NCBI RefSeq assembly: GCF_003938655.1
Contig: NZ_RJJT01000005.1
Location: forward strand, 1-64,000
Source of the DNA: Rhizobium pisi
Lineage (GTDB): Bacteria; Pseudomonadota; Alphaproteobacteria; Rhizobiales; Rhizobiaceae
Reading direction: 5' to 3'
DNA: 64,000 nucleotides
Part shown: positions 49,152 through 58,600 of the stretch, piece by piece
Layout: each line of letters opens with the position of its first letter
Position numbering within the stretch: the first letter of the stretch is position 1
Notes under the pieces: model-generated
Seen by the model: the letters and a program-made list of their open reading frames with translations, nothing else
The model's database searches: none
What the model was told of the DNA's origin: nothing
Position numbers and translations under genes: made by a program

Positions 49152-49860
49152 TCGTGCGGGCGAGGCCCGCGTCGTGCAGGCGGTCCATGGCCGTCATGGA
49201 GCGCCGGTAGATCCTGCCTACCTGGCCGGGTTGGCCGATGAGCTCAGGCAATCATATGGGCGTGCCGGCTTGATCGAACTTTACGGTCGTTTCGCCAGCG
49301 GTGACGGTGTCGTCGACACGATGATGCGGAAAGCCATCTGGCAAGCGGTTGCGCGGCGTTGCGGCACGGGGTTGCAGGTTGCAGGTGGTGCCGGTTTCAA
49401 ACATCCGGAAACCTTCGAAATTGGCAATGGCGTGTTCATCGGCGCCCAGGCCTATATCCAGGGGCGCTTCGACGGCACCTGCGTGATCGGCGACAATGTC
49501 TGGATCGGCCCGATGGCCTATTTCGACGCGCGCGACCTGGTCATTGAGGATTCCGTCGGCTGGGGGCCTGGCGCGAAGGTCCTTGGCTCGACCCACACGG
49601 CACTCCCCGTGGATGTTCCCATCATTCGCACCGATCTCGAAATCAAGCCGGTCCGCATTGGCGCATGGGCCGATATCGGCACCAACGCCACAATTCTTCC
49701 CGGCGTAAGCATCGGGAAGGGGGCGATCGTCGGAGCGGGCGCCGTCGTCGTCTCCGATGTCGAACCGTTTTCAGTCGTCGCCGGTGTGCCGGCGAAGTTC
49801 ATACGCTGGCGCACGGAGGCCGATCCTGTGCTGGATATATCGCATGGAGGAAGATCGTGA
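49141..49860 (+). CDS. Second hexapeptide-repeat acyltransferase
   Basis: 239 residues from ATG 49141, overlapping the aminotransferase by 11 bases. The N-terminal 70 residues are helical (YLAGLADELRQSYGRAGLIELYGRF); the rest is a hexapeptide beta-helix (FEIGNGVFIGAQAYIQGRF, VIGDNVWIGPMAYF, IGTNATILPGVSIGKGAIVGAGAVVVSDV). It resembles WbbJ/maltose O-acetyltransferase-type enzymes. It may acylate the glycan itself or a second amino sugar. Confidence 0.88.
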   Translation: MSADRAGEARVVQAVHGRHGAPVDPAYLAGLADELRQSYGRAGLIELYGRFASGDGVVDTMMRKAIWQAVARRCGTGLQVAGGAGFKHPETFEIGNGVFIGAQAYIQGRFDGTCVIGDNVWIGPMAYFDARDLVIEDSVGWGPGAKVLGSTHTALPVDVPIIRTDLEIKPVRIGAWADIGTNATILPGVSIGKGAIVGAGAVVVSDVEPFSVVAGVPAKFIRWRTEADPVLDISHGGRS

Positions 49861-50828
49861 GAAATCAGCGGGTACTCATTACCGGCGGAGCCGGCCTGAT
49901 CGGGTCGCATATTGCCGATCTCGTCGCATTGGAAAAGCCGCGTGAGATCATCATCCTCGACAATTTCGTGCGCGGACGCCGGGACAATCTCAGCACGGCA
50001 ATATCAAGTGGCTCCGTCAACATCATCGAGGGGGATATCCGCGACAGAGCGCTGCTCGCAAAAACCTTCGAGGGCGTCGACATCGTCTTTCACCAAGCGG
50101 CCATCCGCATTACGCAATGCGCGGAAGATCCGCGGCTCGCCTTCGATGTTCTGGCCGAGGGCACGTTCAATGTCCTTGAAGCCGCCGTGAAGGCAGGTGT
50201 GTCGAAGGTCGTCGCGGCCTCTTCTGCCTCCGTGCTGGGGCTTGCCGAAAGCTTCCCGACGACCGAGCAGCATCACCCCTACAACAACCGGACAATCTAC
50301 GGCGCGGCCAAGACATTCAACGAGGGCTTGCTTCGCAGCTTTGCTGACATGTACGGCCTGCGCTATATCGCGCTGCGTTATTTCAACGTCTACGGACCGC
50401 GAATGGACGTTTACGGCGCCTATACGGAAGTTCTGATCCGCTGGATGGAGCGCCTTGCGGCCGGAATGCCGCCGCTCATCTATGGAGACGGCAGCCAGAC
50501 GATGGACTTCGTCGATGCACGCGACATCGCGCGGGCAAACATTCTCGCGGCGAAGAGCGACGTCACCGACGAAGTCTTCAATGTCGCGAGCGGCCAGGAA
50601 ATAAGCCTCCTGGAGCTCGCTCAGATGCTGAGCAGCGTCATGGGCGTTTCACTCGAGCCGCAACACAAAGAGGCCCGGACCGTCAACGGCGTAACCCGCC
50701 GTCTCGCCGATATCAGCAAGGCCGAACGGCTCCTCGGTTTCAAGGCGGAGATATCAATGGAACAGGGGCTTCGCGATCTCGTTGCCTGGTGGCAGCAGCA
50801 GACTGTCGCGGGGGGAGCGGCAGCATGA
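49857..50828 (+). CDS. NAD-dependent epimerase/dehydratase
   Basis: 323 residues from GTG 49857 (GTGA overlap with the previous stop; GGAGGAAGATC upstream). Extended SDR: VLITGGAGLIGSHIADLV, HQAAIRITQCAEDP, ASSASVLGLAE, the catalytic YGAAK, and RYFNVYGPRMDVYGAYTEV. It belongs near UDP-glucose/GlcNAc 4-epimerases but the exact reaction is not clear. It sits between two amino-sugar genes, so it probably acts on a nucleotide amino sugar. Confidence 0.92.
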   Translation: MRNQRVLITGGAGLIGSHIADLVALEKPREIIILDNFVRGRRDNLSTAISSGSVNIIEGDIRDRALLAKTFEGVDIVFHQAAIRITQCAEDPRLAFDVLAEGTFNVLEAAVKAGVSKVVAASSASVLGLAESFPTTEQHHPYNNRTIYGAAKTFNEGLLRSFADMYGLRYIALRYFNVYGPRMDVYGAYTEVLIRWMERLAAGMPPLIYGDGSQTMDFVDARDIARANILAAKSDVTDEVFNVASGQEISLLELAQMLSSVMGVSLEPQHKEARTVNGVTRRLADISKAERLLGFKAEISMEQGLRDLVAWWQQQTVAGGAAA

Positions 50829-52042
50829 GCTCACCTCAATCGACAATTCCGGTCGCCAAACCCGTTCTCGGGGAGGAAGAGGCCGAGGCTGCGCGTCGCG
50901 TCATTCTGTCAGGATGGGTGACGCAGGGACCCGAAGTCGCGGCCTTTGAGAAGGAATTCGCAGCCTTCGTCGGCGCCGAGCACGCTTGCGCCGTTTCCAA
51001 CTGCACGACCGCGCTTCATCTCGCCTTGATGGCGGTCGGCGTCAGCGCCGGCGACGAAGTCATCACGGTCAGCCATTCGTTCATCGCCACCGCGAACGCT
51101 GTTCGATACTGCGATGCAGTGCCCGTCTTCGTCGACATCGAGCCGGATGGCTACAATATCGACCCCGGCTTGATCGAAGCGGCGATCACGCCGCGCACCA
51201 AGGCAATTCTCTGCGTGCACCAGCTCGGCATGCCGTGTGATCTCCGCTCGATAGTGGAGATCGGCAAGCGCCATTCGATACCGGTGATCGAAGATGCGGC
51301 CTGTGCGACGGGGAGTGAAATCCTCTGGGAAGGGCGTTGGGAAAAGATTGGCAAACCGCATGGCGACATTGCCTGCTTCTCCTTCCATCCCCGGAAGGTC
51401 GTCACGACGGGTGACGGCGGCATGCTGACGACGGCCAATCCCGAATATGACCGAAAATTCCGGCTGTGGCGTCAGCATGGCATGAGCGTCACCGACGCTG
51501 TCCGCCACGGCTCAAAGCAGGTGATCTTTGAGGACTATGATGAGCTGGGCTACAACTACCGTATGACCGACCTCCAGGCCGCAGTCGGACGGGTGCAACT
51601 GCGGCGGCTGCCGGAACTGATTGCCCACCGACGGCGAATTGCCTCGCAGTATTGCGAGCGCCTGTCCGCGATCCCAGGTCTGTCGATTCCGGCCGAGCCC
51701 CGCTGGGCACGCAGCAACTGGCAAAGCTTCTGCGTGAGATTGTCTGATGAGATCGACCAGCGGGCAGTCATGCAGGCGCTGCTCGATCAAGGGATATCGA
51801 CCCGACGCGGTGTGATGAACATTCATCTGGAGGGCGCCTATGCCGATCAGAGCTCCCATCGCGCCGCCACCGGCCTGACGCGAAGCGTATCGGCGCAGCG
51901 GCAAACCGTCATCCTGCCGCTTTATGCTCAGATGACGGAGGTTGATATCGTCAGGGTCGTCGAGACATTGCGCCAGGCCCTTGCTGACGGCGGCACCGGG
52001 CGCATCGTCCGTCAGCCCGAGCAGGACGTCGTACCTGCCTGA
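50825..52042 (+). CDS. Second DegT/DnrJ/EryC1 aminotransferase
   Basis: 405 residues from ATG 50825 (ATGA overlap). Motifs: ILSGWVTQGPEVAAFEKEFAAFVG, VSNCTTALHLALMAVGVSAGDEVI, VIEDAACATGSE, and the PLP Lys in ACFSFHPRKVVTTGDGG. It differs from the first aminotransferase enough to suggest another substrate, probably a 4-keto-6-deoxy sugar. It ends the operon, before a clear terminator. Confidence 0.94.
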   Translation: MSSPQSTIPVAKPVLGEEEAEAARRVILSGWVTQGPEVAAFEKEFAAFVGAEHACAVSNCTTALHLALMAVGVSAGDEVITVSHSFIATANAVRYCDAVPVFVDIEPDGYNIDPGLIEAAITPRTKAILCVHQLGMPCDLRSIVEIGKRHSIPVIEDAACATGSEILWEGRWEKIGKPHGDIACFSFHPRKVVTTGDGGMLTTANPEYDRKFRLWRQHGMSVTDAVRHGSKQVIFEDYDELGYNYRMTDLQAAVGRVQLRRLPELIAHRRRIASQYCERLSAIPGLSIPAEPRWARSNWQSFCVRLSDEIDQRAVMQALLDQGISTRRGVMNIHLEGAYADQSSHRAATGLTRSVSAQRQTVILPLYAQMTEVDIVRVVETLRQALADGGTGRIVRQPEQDVVPA

Positions 52043-52082
52043 AGTGATATCTGCATATCGCGGAAATGGATACAACATCAGG

Positions 52083-52113
52083 AAAGCGCGCATCATCTGA
52101 AGCGCGCTTTTTC
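52083..52113 (+). terminator. Intrinsic terminator of the amino-sugar operon
   Basis: AAAGCGCGC and GCGCGCTTT form a 9-bp stem with a 10-nt loop, running into TTTTT. It starts 40 bases after the aminotransferase stop; with A residues on the other side it may also act for the converging flippase gene. Confidence 0.75.
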
Positions 52114-53622
52114 TCATGCGGATTTCGTGATCCATCCTCTGACGATTGCGGGCATCGACTCCGGTGGAAGCAGTGCGACCAACATGCGCAGCGAGTAAAG
52201 CCCGGTCACAACAACGGCGACGCAGCCAATCACCATCGCCGACCATGGCGGTAGGAGCAAAAAGGCCGAGACGACCAATCCCGATGCGGGCAGGAAGAGA
52301 AGCGCGTGCCTGCGATTGGCGGACGACCAGCGAAAGCCGGTGAGCCGTCGCACGATCACGTAAATCAGAATACTATGCCAGATGTAGAGGCCGAAAAACG
52401 CCATGCCGGCGCCTGTGGTGCCGAGCTTCGATACCAAGAGCCAGGCCAGCCCGACATGCACCAAAGTCGCAGCGACCTCCGTCCAGAAGAAAATAGTCTG
52501 CGCACCCTTCGCCAGGACGATGAAACCCATCGGCCACGCGACAATCCTGAGCATCATCCCAAGGCAGATCCAGCGCAGAAGATCCACCGCCCCATGAAAC
52601 TCCGCGGAATAGAACAAACTCATCACGAGCGGCGCCAGGGTCAACGTGGCGATCAGACCGGGGCCGGCCAGCAATATGCTGATTTCCGCCTGCTCATTGA
52701 CCAGCCGATTGCACTCGGCATGATTGTTCGCGATTGCGGTCAAGCGCGGATAGAAGTCCGTTCCCATCGCCTGCAGGATGAAACCGGCGTAGAGACCGCC
52801 AAGCGCCCAGGCCGCCTGATACAATCCCGCCGCGACCACGCCCCCTTCGTTCAGCACGATAATGCGGATGGCGTAGGCCGCGCCGAAGGTCAGAAGTCCG
52901 CTTGCCATGAAAGCGACGCCGAGCCTGAACAGGGCTTTCGCTTCCCCGCCGAATTCGCGCGCCGACATGGGCGGCGGCTGCGCGGAGATTTGTTTGCTGT
53001 ACCACCAGGTGGGAAGGACCGAGACGGCCGCGATCGCCACGAGAGAGGGTGCGATCGCCTTTTCGCCGAACAGATAGATCAGCGGAATGCTGACGATCGT
53101 GGCGAAGAGCCCTGACAGCACGTTGATGCGGGCAAGATTTGCAATGCCTCGCAAGCCCTGGATCAACGCAGCTTGCCCGGCAGACATGAGCCGAAAGAAT
53201 ACGGCGAGGGAAAGCAGCACAATGGCGCCGGCGTGCTGGTAGTCGCCGAAGGTGAACTTCGAGACCGGAAATGCCAGCGCCGCAAGCAAAAGCCCGCCAA
53301 GCAGCCCGAGCGCCACCGAGATACGTCTGAGCGCTGTCGCCGACCGCGCGATCCTGTCTTCGTCGCCGGCGCCCGCCGCCTCGGCGACCCGGCGCACACC
53401 GCTGCTGCTCACGCCCAGACCAGCTATCGCCTGCGCGATATCGAGGATTGCCCCGTAAAGGCCGAGAAGCCCCACGCCTTCAGGACCGAGCAGAACGGCG
53501 AGGGCCTTGTTGCGAATGATGCTGAGGGCAACATTAACAAGCGAGGAACCGCCCATCAGCATCGTCGATTTGAGGATTTGGGTATAAGTCTGACCGCTGG
53601 GCGGGATCATACGCAGGTTCAT
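52114..53622 (-). CDS. Polysaccharide flippase (Wzx / O-antigen translocase)
   Basis: 502 residues from ATG 53622 (a GTG one codon upstream is possible). About 12-14 hydrophobic helices through the whole length. The N-terminus (ILKSTMLMGGSSLVNVALSIIRNKALAVLLGPEGVGLLGLY) is typical of the MATE-like polysaccharide transporter family. It moves lipid-linked repeat units to the periplasmic side. It is convergent with the amino-sugar operon and shares strand with the export gene upstream. Confidence 0.92.
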   Translation of the reverse strand: MNLRMIPPSGQTYTQILKSTMLMGGSSLVNVALSIIRNKALAVLLGPEGVGLLGLYGAILDIAQAIAGLGVSSSGVRRVAEAAGAGDEDRIARSATALRRISVALGLLGGLLLAALAFPVSKFTFGDYQHAGAIVLLSLAVFFRLMSAGQAALIQGLRGIANLARINVLSGLFATIVSIPLIYLFGEKAIAPSLVAIAAVSVLPTWWYSKQISAQPPPMSAREFGGEAKALFRLGVAFMASGLLTFGAAYAIRIIVLNEGGVVAAGLYQAAWALGGLYAGFILQAMGTDFYPRLTAIANNHAECNRLVNEQAEISILLAGPGLIATLTLAPLVMSLFYSAEFHGAVDLLRWICLGMMLRIVAWPMGFIVLAKGAQTIFFWTEVAATLVHVGLAWLLVSKLGTTGAGMAFFGLYIWHSILIYVIVRRLTGFRWSSANRRHALLFLPASGLVVSAFLLLPPWSAMVIGCVAVVVTGLYSLRMLVALLPPESMPAIVRGWITKSA

Positions 53623-53758
53623 CACTCAGCCCTAGCTTCCAGGTTGGATTCAGGCCGGTCCATATCAAGAGCGATTTCTTTGAGGCAGACGGCCTGAGCG
53701 CCTTGGTGGCGCTCGAACCTCCGCTCCAACGTTGTTGAGAACACGTGCACGCCGCGGT

Positions 53759-55084
53759 TCACTGGCCGGCTCGATCTGCAAGCGTTTGGGTCTCGAAAGA
53801 TGGGCTTGTGTCGGCCCGAGGCGAATTGTCCAAAATGTGCGGCTGAATGACCCTCACCACATCGCCCGGCGCCAGCGCCGTCGTTTCCGAGGCTTGGAAC
53901 TGATTGATTTGTCCTGCGGTCCGGCGGGTCACGCTAAAGGTAAGCGGGAGGTCGTCGGTAAGGCTCTTGACGCTGTCATTGCTCCCAAGGTCCGCGATGA
54001 GCAGCTTCTGTAGTGTTTCGCGCTTCAGCTTGAATTGATCGAGACTTGCCCGTTCGGATTGTGCTTCGGTCGCCACTTCGCTCCGGCGTGCGTCGTAAAG
54101 CCCCTCGAGATTCCGCGTTGTCTCGCTGATCGCCTGGCGGCCCCGCATGACGGCTGTGACAAGGTCGAGCTTGTCGGAGCGGTAAGTCGTCAACAACCGT
54201 TCCAGATCCATCTGCCTTGACGAGATCGTCAGGCCTTTCTGGACCAGGGACTTGACGCTGACCAACTGGTCCTCGACCGATTTGATATTGTCGTCTGCGC
54301 CCGACAGTTTCTCTTCCAACGTCGATATTTCCTTGATCAAAAGATCGCGTAATTCCGTAAACGCCCTTGACTGCCTGTCCATCGCATTGGCGCGAGCCCG
54401 AAAGATAACCCTTTCCTCGTTGTATATCCCGGCAGCAAATTGCTGATCGACGTCGGTCGTCTGGTCGAAGGTAATCTCGTCGGCTTCATCCATCTCCGCC
54501 TGGAGCCGCGCCAATCTCGCGGTGCTGCGCAGGATCGAGTGATCGATTTCGCGCAACTCCCCTACGATCTGGATCGAATGCGTTTGCTGCTCCTCTTTGG
54601 CGCGACGCGGCCCGCCGCTCATTGCCAGGGATTGCAGGACGGTAAGTCCGGGGCGGAAACTGTACTGCCCAGGCGTGGTTACGTCTCCCACGACGTAGAT
54701 CGGCGGGTATTCGAGAATTTCGATGGTGACCGCCGGCGCCTGAACCAAGCCGATTTTTTCCTGCAGACGCTTGGCTATCTCGTTTGTGAGGTCGGCGTTA
54801 TCTAGATTGCCGATGGAAAGGGTTCCAAGAAACGGCAAAAGGACCGTGCCGTCATCCGACACCGTGTATTCGCCGCCAAGCGCATCCCATCGTTCATATT
54901 GGCCCCTGGATTGCATCCATTGGACGATCGTCACGCGGATCTTCGTTTGTGGAGCCAAGGTTTGCGGAGGTGGGGGTGCGCTGTCGGCGAGAGCCGGCGG
55001 CACAGCTCCGGCAAGAAATACGAGTGCTCCGATGACAGCTGTCGCACGAAAAAAGAGGTGGAGCGTGCGGTGCGATGAATTCAT
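53759..55084 (-). CDS. Outer-membrane polysaccharide export protein (Wza/ExoF type)
   Basis: 441 residues from ATG 55084; an ATG two codons earlier shares the same ribosome site. A signal peptide ends near ALA, residue 33. The export domain (about 45-130: IRVTIVQWMQSRGQYERWDALGGEYTVSDDGTVLLPFLG) is followed by an SLBB segment (IYVVGDVTTPGQYSFRPGLTVLQSLAMSGG) and a long coiled coil (about 185-370). ExoF-like members have this coiled coil rather than a short Wza. No lipobox Cys is seen. It should pair with the tyrosine kinase to export the chain. Confidence 0.92.
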   Translation of the reverse strand: MNSSHRTLHLFFRATAVIGALVFLAGAVPPALADSAPPPPQTLAPQTKIRVTIVQWMQSRGQYERWDALGGEYTVSDDGTVLLPFLGTLSIGNLDNADLTNEIAKRLQEKIGLVQAPAVTIEILEYPPIYVVGDVTTPGQYSFRPGLTVLQSLAMSGGPRRAKEEQQTHSIQIVGELREIDHSILRSTARLARLQAEMDEADEITFDQTTDVDQQFAAGIYNEERVIFRARANAMDRQSRAFTELRDLLIKEISTLEEKLSGADDNIKSVEDQLVSVKSLVQKGLTISSRQMDLERLLTTYRSDKLDLVTAVMRGRQAISETTRNLEGLYDARRSEVATEAQSERASLDQFKLKRETLQKLLIADLGSNDSVKSLTDDLPLTFSVTRRTAGQINQFQASETTALAPGDVVRVIQPHILDNSPRADTSPSFETQTLADRAGQ

Positions 55085-55658
55085 GTACATATCTCGCCTG
55101 CAAACATCCTTAAACGGATGCCGGTCCAATGCCTTGACGCCGTTCGACGGCCGGACGGCAGGTCCGAATCCGCATCGCTAGTGTGCAGCCTGGCGAAGCC
55201 TTGAGGAAGGTGGAGGCCGTTTGCTTTGCCTCATCATTATTGATGAGGTGGGGGCTGGTGCTTCACCCTGTATCGAACGGAAGCATATATCCCTGCGCGG
55301 CAAAGAGGCATTACCCTGGAAAATCAAAGGTTATGCACGCAGAAATAGGCGCGCTCGCCGTGAGGGACGGCGAGCGGGTACGGAGTTGGACCGACCCGTG
55401 CCCGATCGAAGACGCCGCGATCCCAAAGGCTTTTGCCATCACCCGAACCGGTCCAGTACACGATTTTGTGACTTCGCGTGTCTCGCCCATTTCTTGGCCA
55501 TGCGGCACGGCCGTTCCAAAAGGATGCAGCCAATAGAGCAAAAGGCGTAGGATATACTCGCTTCTTTTTCGACTATACTTCAGTGCCTCGTATGAAGCGA
55601 TTTCGTATGAAGCGAACCTCATAGATTGATCCTCATAATCTCGCGAGAGGTACCCGCT
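55085..55658. other. Divergent control region before the giant repeat protein
   Basis: About 570 bases between the export gene and the large plus-strand gene. No convincing coding frame. The most regular element is the hairpin at 55352-55376, listed separately. Confidence 0.45.
55352..55376. promoter_or_regulatory. Perfect inverted repeat, possible operator or attenuator
   Basis: CGCTCGCCGT and ACGGCGAGCG form a perfect 10-bp stem with a 5-nt loop, 282 bases before the giant gene. It has no T tract, so regulation or a leader structure is likelier than termination. Confidence 0.4.
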
Positions 55659-58600
55659 ATGTATCGCAACGCTCGCCGCTGGACTTCGCGCTCACTCCTG
55701 GTGGATTCGTTGATTCCCCGATGGTTCACTGTTGGCGGAGGCGGAAAGGAAAGGCCGCGCAAGCCTGCCGAACCGCGCGAGGATAGTGCTCAGCTTGCGG
55801 CCTCGGTGCAAACTGCGACTGGAACCAATCAGGGCGCCCTTGTCGACGATCCCCATAAGGACGATCCCCATAAGGATGCGGTGCTCAGCGAGAATGATGT
55901 TGGACAGACAGCGGGCGTGAACGGCGACGCGGACGGTCGGGCCGACGATAGGCTCGTAGCGCCGCCCTTGCCTGACACTTTCACAATCAATCGCGAAATG
56001 GGAGAGCGCAGCGGTGACCTGGCTGCCGCGTCGGCATCATCCGCTCATACGCCAAGTTTTGCACATTTCGCGCCGGATGCGGACAGAGTTGCGTTCGGGG
56101 CGGCACCATCGCTTCCGCGCGCCTATGCTGGAATGAGCTTCATAGGCGACGATCCTCTGGCTTCGTATTTGCCGCAAAGCCCTGCGCCGACAGCTTCAGG
56201 GCAAGATTCTGCTGCCGTGGGGGGCGAACGTTCTCACTCGGGCAAGGTCGTCATTCTCGAATCGACGCCATCAGCGCAGTCGACTGCGCATCATGCTGGA
56301 GCCGCGCTGGCGGTTGGCATGCCCTATGGTGTGTGCGGATGCGGCTACTATACCTCCCCCACGCGGATTCTCGATTGGGCCCATGGCAGCGGCCTGCTTC
56401 AGCAGGACGGTCAGTTGCCGGGGACCAAATTTACCGACGGGCCGGATTATGTGTCGACGATCAAGAAGGCCATCGGCGCCTCGGTCAGTGATCCGCTTCT
56501 CGATCGTGACGTATCCTCGTTCGCGGGTTGGCGCGGAACCGCAGAGTGGACGAACTCGGCGATCTCCAACGGATCATTGCCCGGCGGCGGAGAGATGGGA
56601 ACGGGAACCGGCACCAAGGGTAAAGCTGTCCTTTCCGGCTCGGTGACGACGCCACCTCAACCTTCTGCGCAGCGGTCGTTGGCAACGCAAGATCTGGCGG
56701 CCGCGGCAGTGGCGAGCAATGCGATCGTGCTGGAAAATCAGAAGCAGGGCAATCCGGAGAGCGAGTGGGGCATCGACACTGCCAGCACCAACATCGAGGG
56801 GTTTGCGACCGACATCAGCGTCGACAACGGCAACACGGTCAGTTTCAAGATCAATACGAATTCCACCAACTATCGGATCGATATCTATCGGCTCGGCTAT
56901 TATGGCGGCATGGGTGCCCGTAAGGTCACGACCATACAGCATACCGGATTGCAGACGCAGCCCAATCCGCTGCGCAATGCCGCGACCGGCACGGTGGACG
57001 CCGGCAACTGGGCCGTCTCGGCGTCCTGGACCGTACCTAGTGATGCCGTCTCAGGCGTCTATATCGCTAAGCTCGTGCGCCAGGACGGCACCTTCGGCGA
57101 AAATCAAATCCCGTTCATCGTGCGCGATGACGCCAGCCACAGCGACATCGTCTTCCAGACCGCAGACGAGACCTGGCAAGCTTACAACGGCTGGGGTGGC
57201 GCAAACTTCTATGGCGGCAACGGCCCGGCGACGGGGCAGGGGGCAGGCCGCGCCTATGCGCTCAGCTACAACAGGCCGATTGCGACCCGCGACGGGGTCG
57301 GCACCTATGCCGGCCCGCAGGACTATTTGTTCGGCGCCGAATATGCGGGCATCTACTGGCTGGAACAGAACGGCTATGACGTCTCTTATATGTCGGGCCT
57401 CGACGTCGACCGCTATGGCAGCCTATTGCTCAATCACAAGACCTATGTCGATGCCGGGCACGACGAATACTGGTCGGGACAGCAGAGAACCAATGTCGAA
57501 GCCGCACGCGATGCGGGCGTCAATCTGATGTTCTGGAGCGGTAACGAGGTCTATTGGCGTACCCGTTGGGGCAATGCCTACAGCGCCGACGGAACACCTT
57601 ATCGTACCCTGATCTCCTACAAGGAGACATGGGGCCCCCAGGGGGTCAGCCTCGATCCTACCAACGAATGGACGGGCACCTTCCGCGATCCGCGCCTCAG
57701 CCCACCTGCCATCGGCGGCGGCAATCCCGAGAACTCGCTGACCGGCCAATTGTTCAAGGTCGACGACGTCGGCGGCAATCTTGCCTCGATCAAGGTTGCC
57801 TATGACGATGCCAACCTGCGCTTCTGGCGCAATACGAGCGTCGCAAACCTTCAGCCTGGCCAGACGGCAACGCTCACCAAGAATTATCTTGGTTACGAGT
57901 GGGATGAAGCGCCTGACAATGGCTTCGATCCGGCCGGGCTCGTAAAACTGTCATCGACGACGCTGCCCGTTAGTACCTATTTGCTCGACTACGGAAATAC
58001 GACCGGTAGTGCGAACGCGACCCACAATCTGACACTCTACCGCGCCCCCAGCGGTGCGCTGGTGTTCGGCGCCGGTACGGTTTATTGGACATGGGGCCTG
58101 AGCGACAATCACGATAACGAGGCGACCCCGACCGATCCTCGCGTGCAGCAGGCCATGGTCAATCTGCTTGCCGATATGGGCATTCAACCGGGGACGCTGC
58201 AATCCGGGCTCACTGCCACGACTGCTTCGTCGGACCATGTTGCGCCGACCTCCACTATCACCGTACCCGCCACGGTGACCGCTGGATCCACCGTGACGAT
58301 TTCGGGCACCGCTGCCGATACGGGCGGCGGGGTCATCGCCAGCGTCGAGGTTTCGACCGACAATGGTGCGAGCTGGCATCCGGCGACAGGCGATGAGAAC
58401 TGGACTTATAGCTGGGTGCCGGCGATCGCCGGTACCTACACGATCCGGTCGCGGGCCGTGGACGACAGCATCAATCTCGAGACACCCTCGGCGGGGCGCA
58501 CAGTCACCGTCACCGGGCCGACCTTTACATCACTCTTCGGTGGCGCGACGCCCGCGGTCGTCAACACCGACGATGCTGCATCTGTCGAGCTCGGGGTCAA

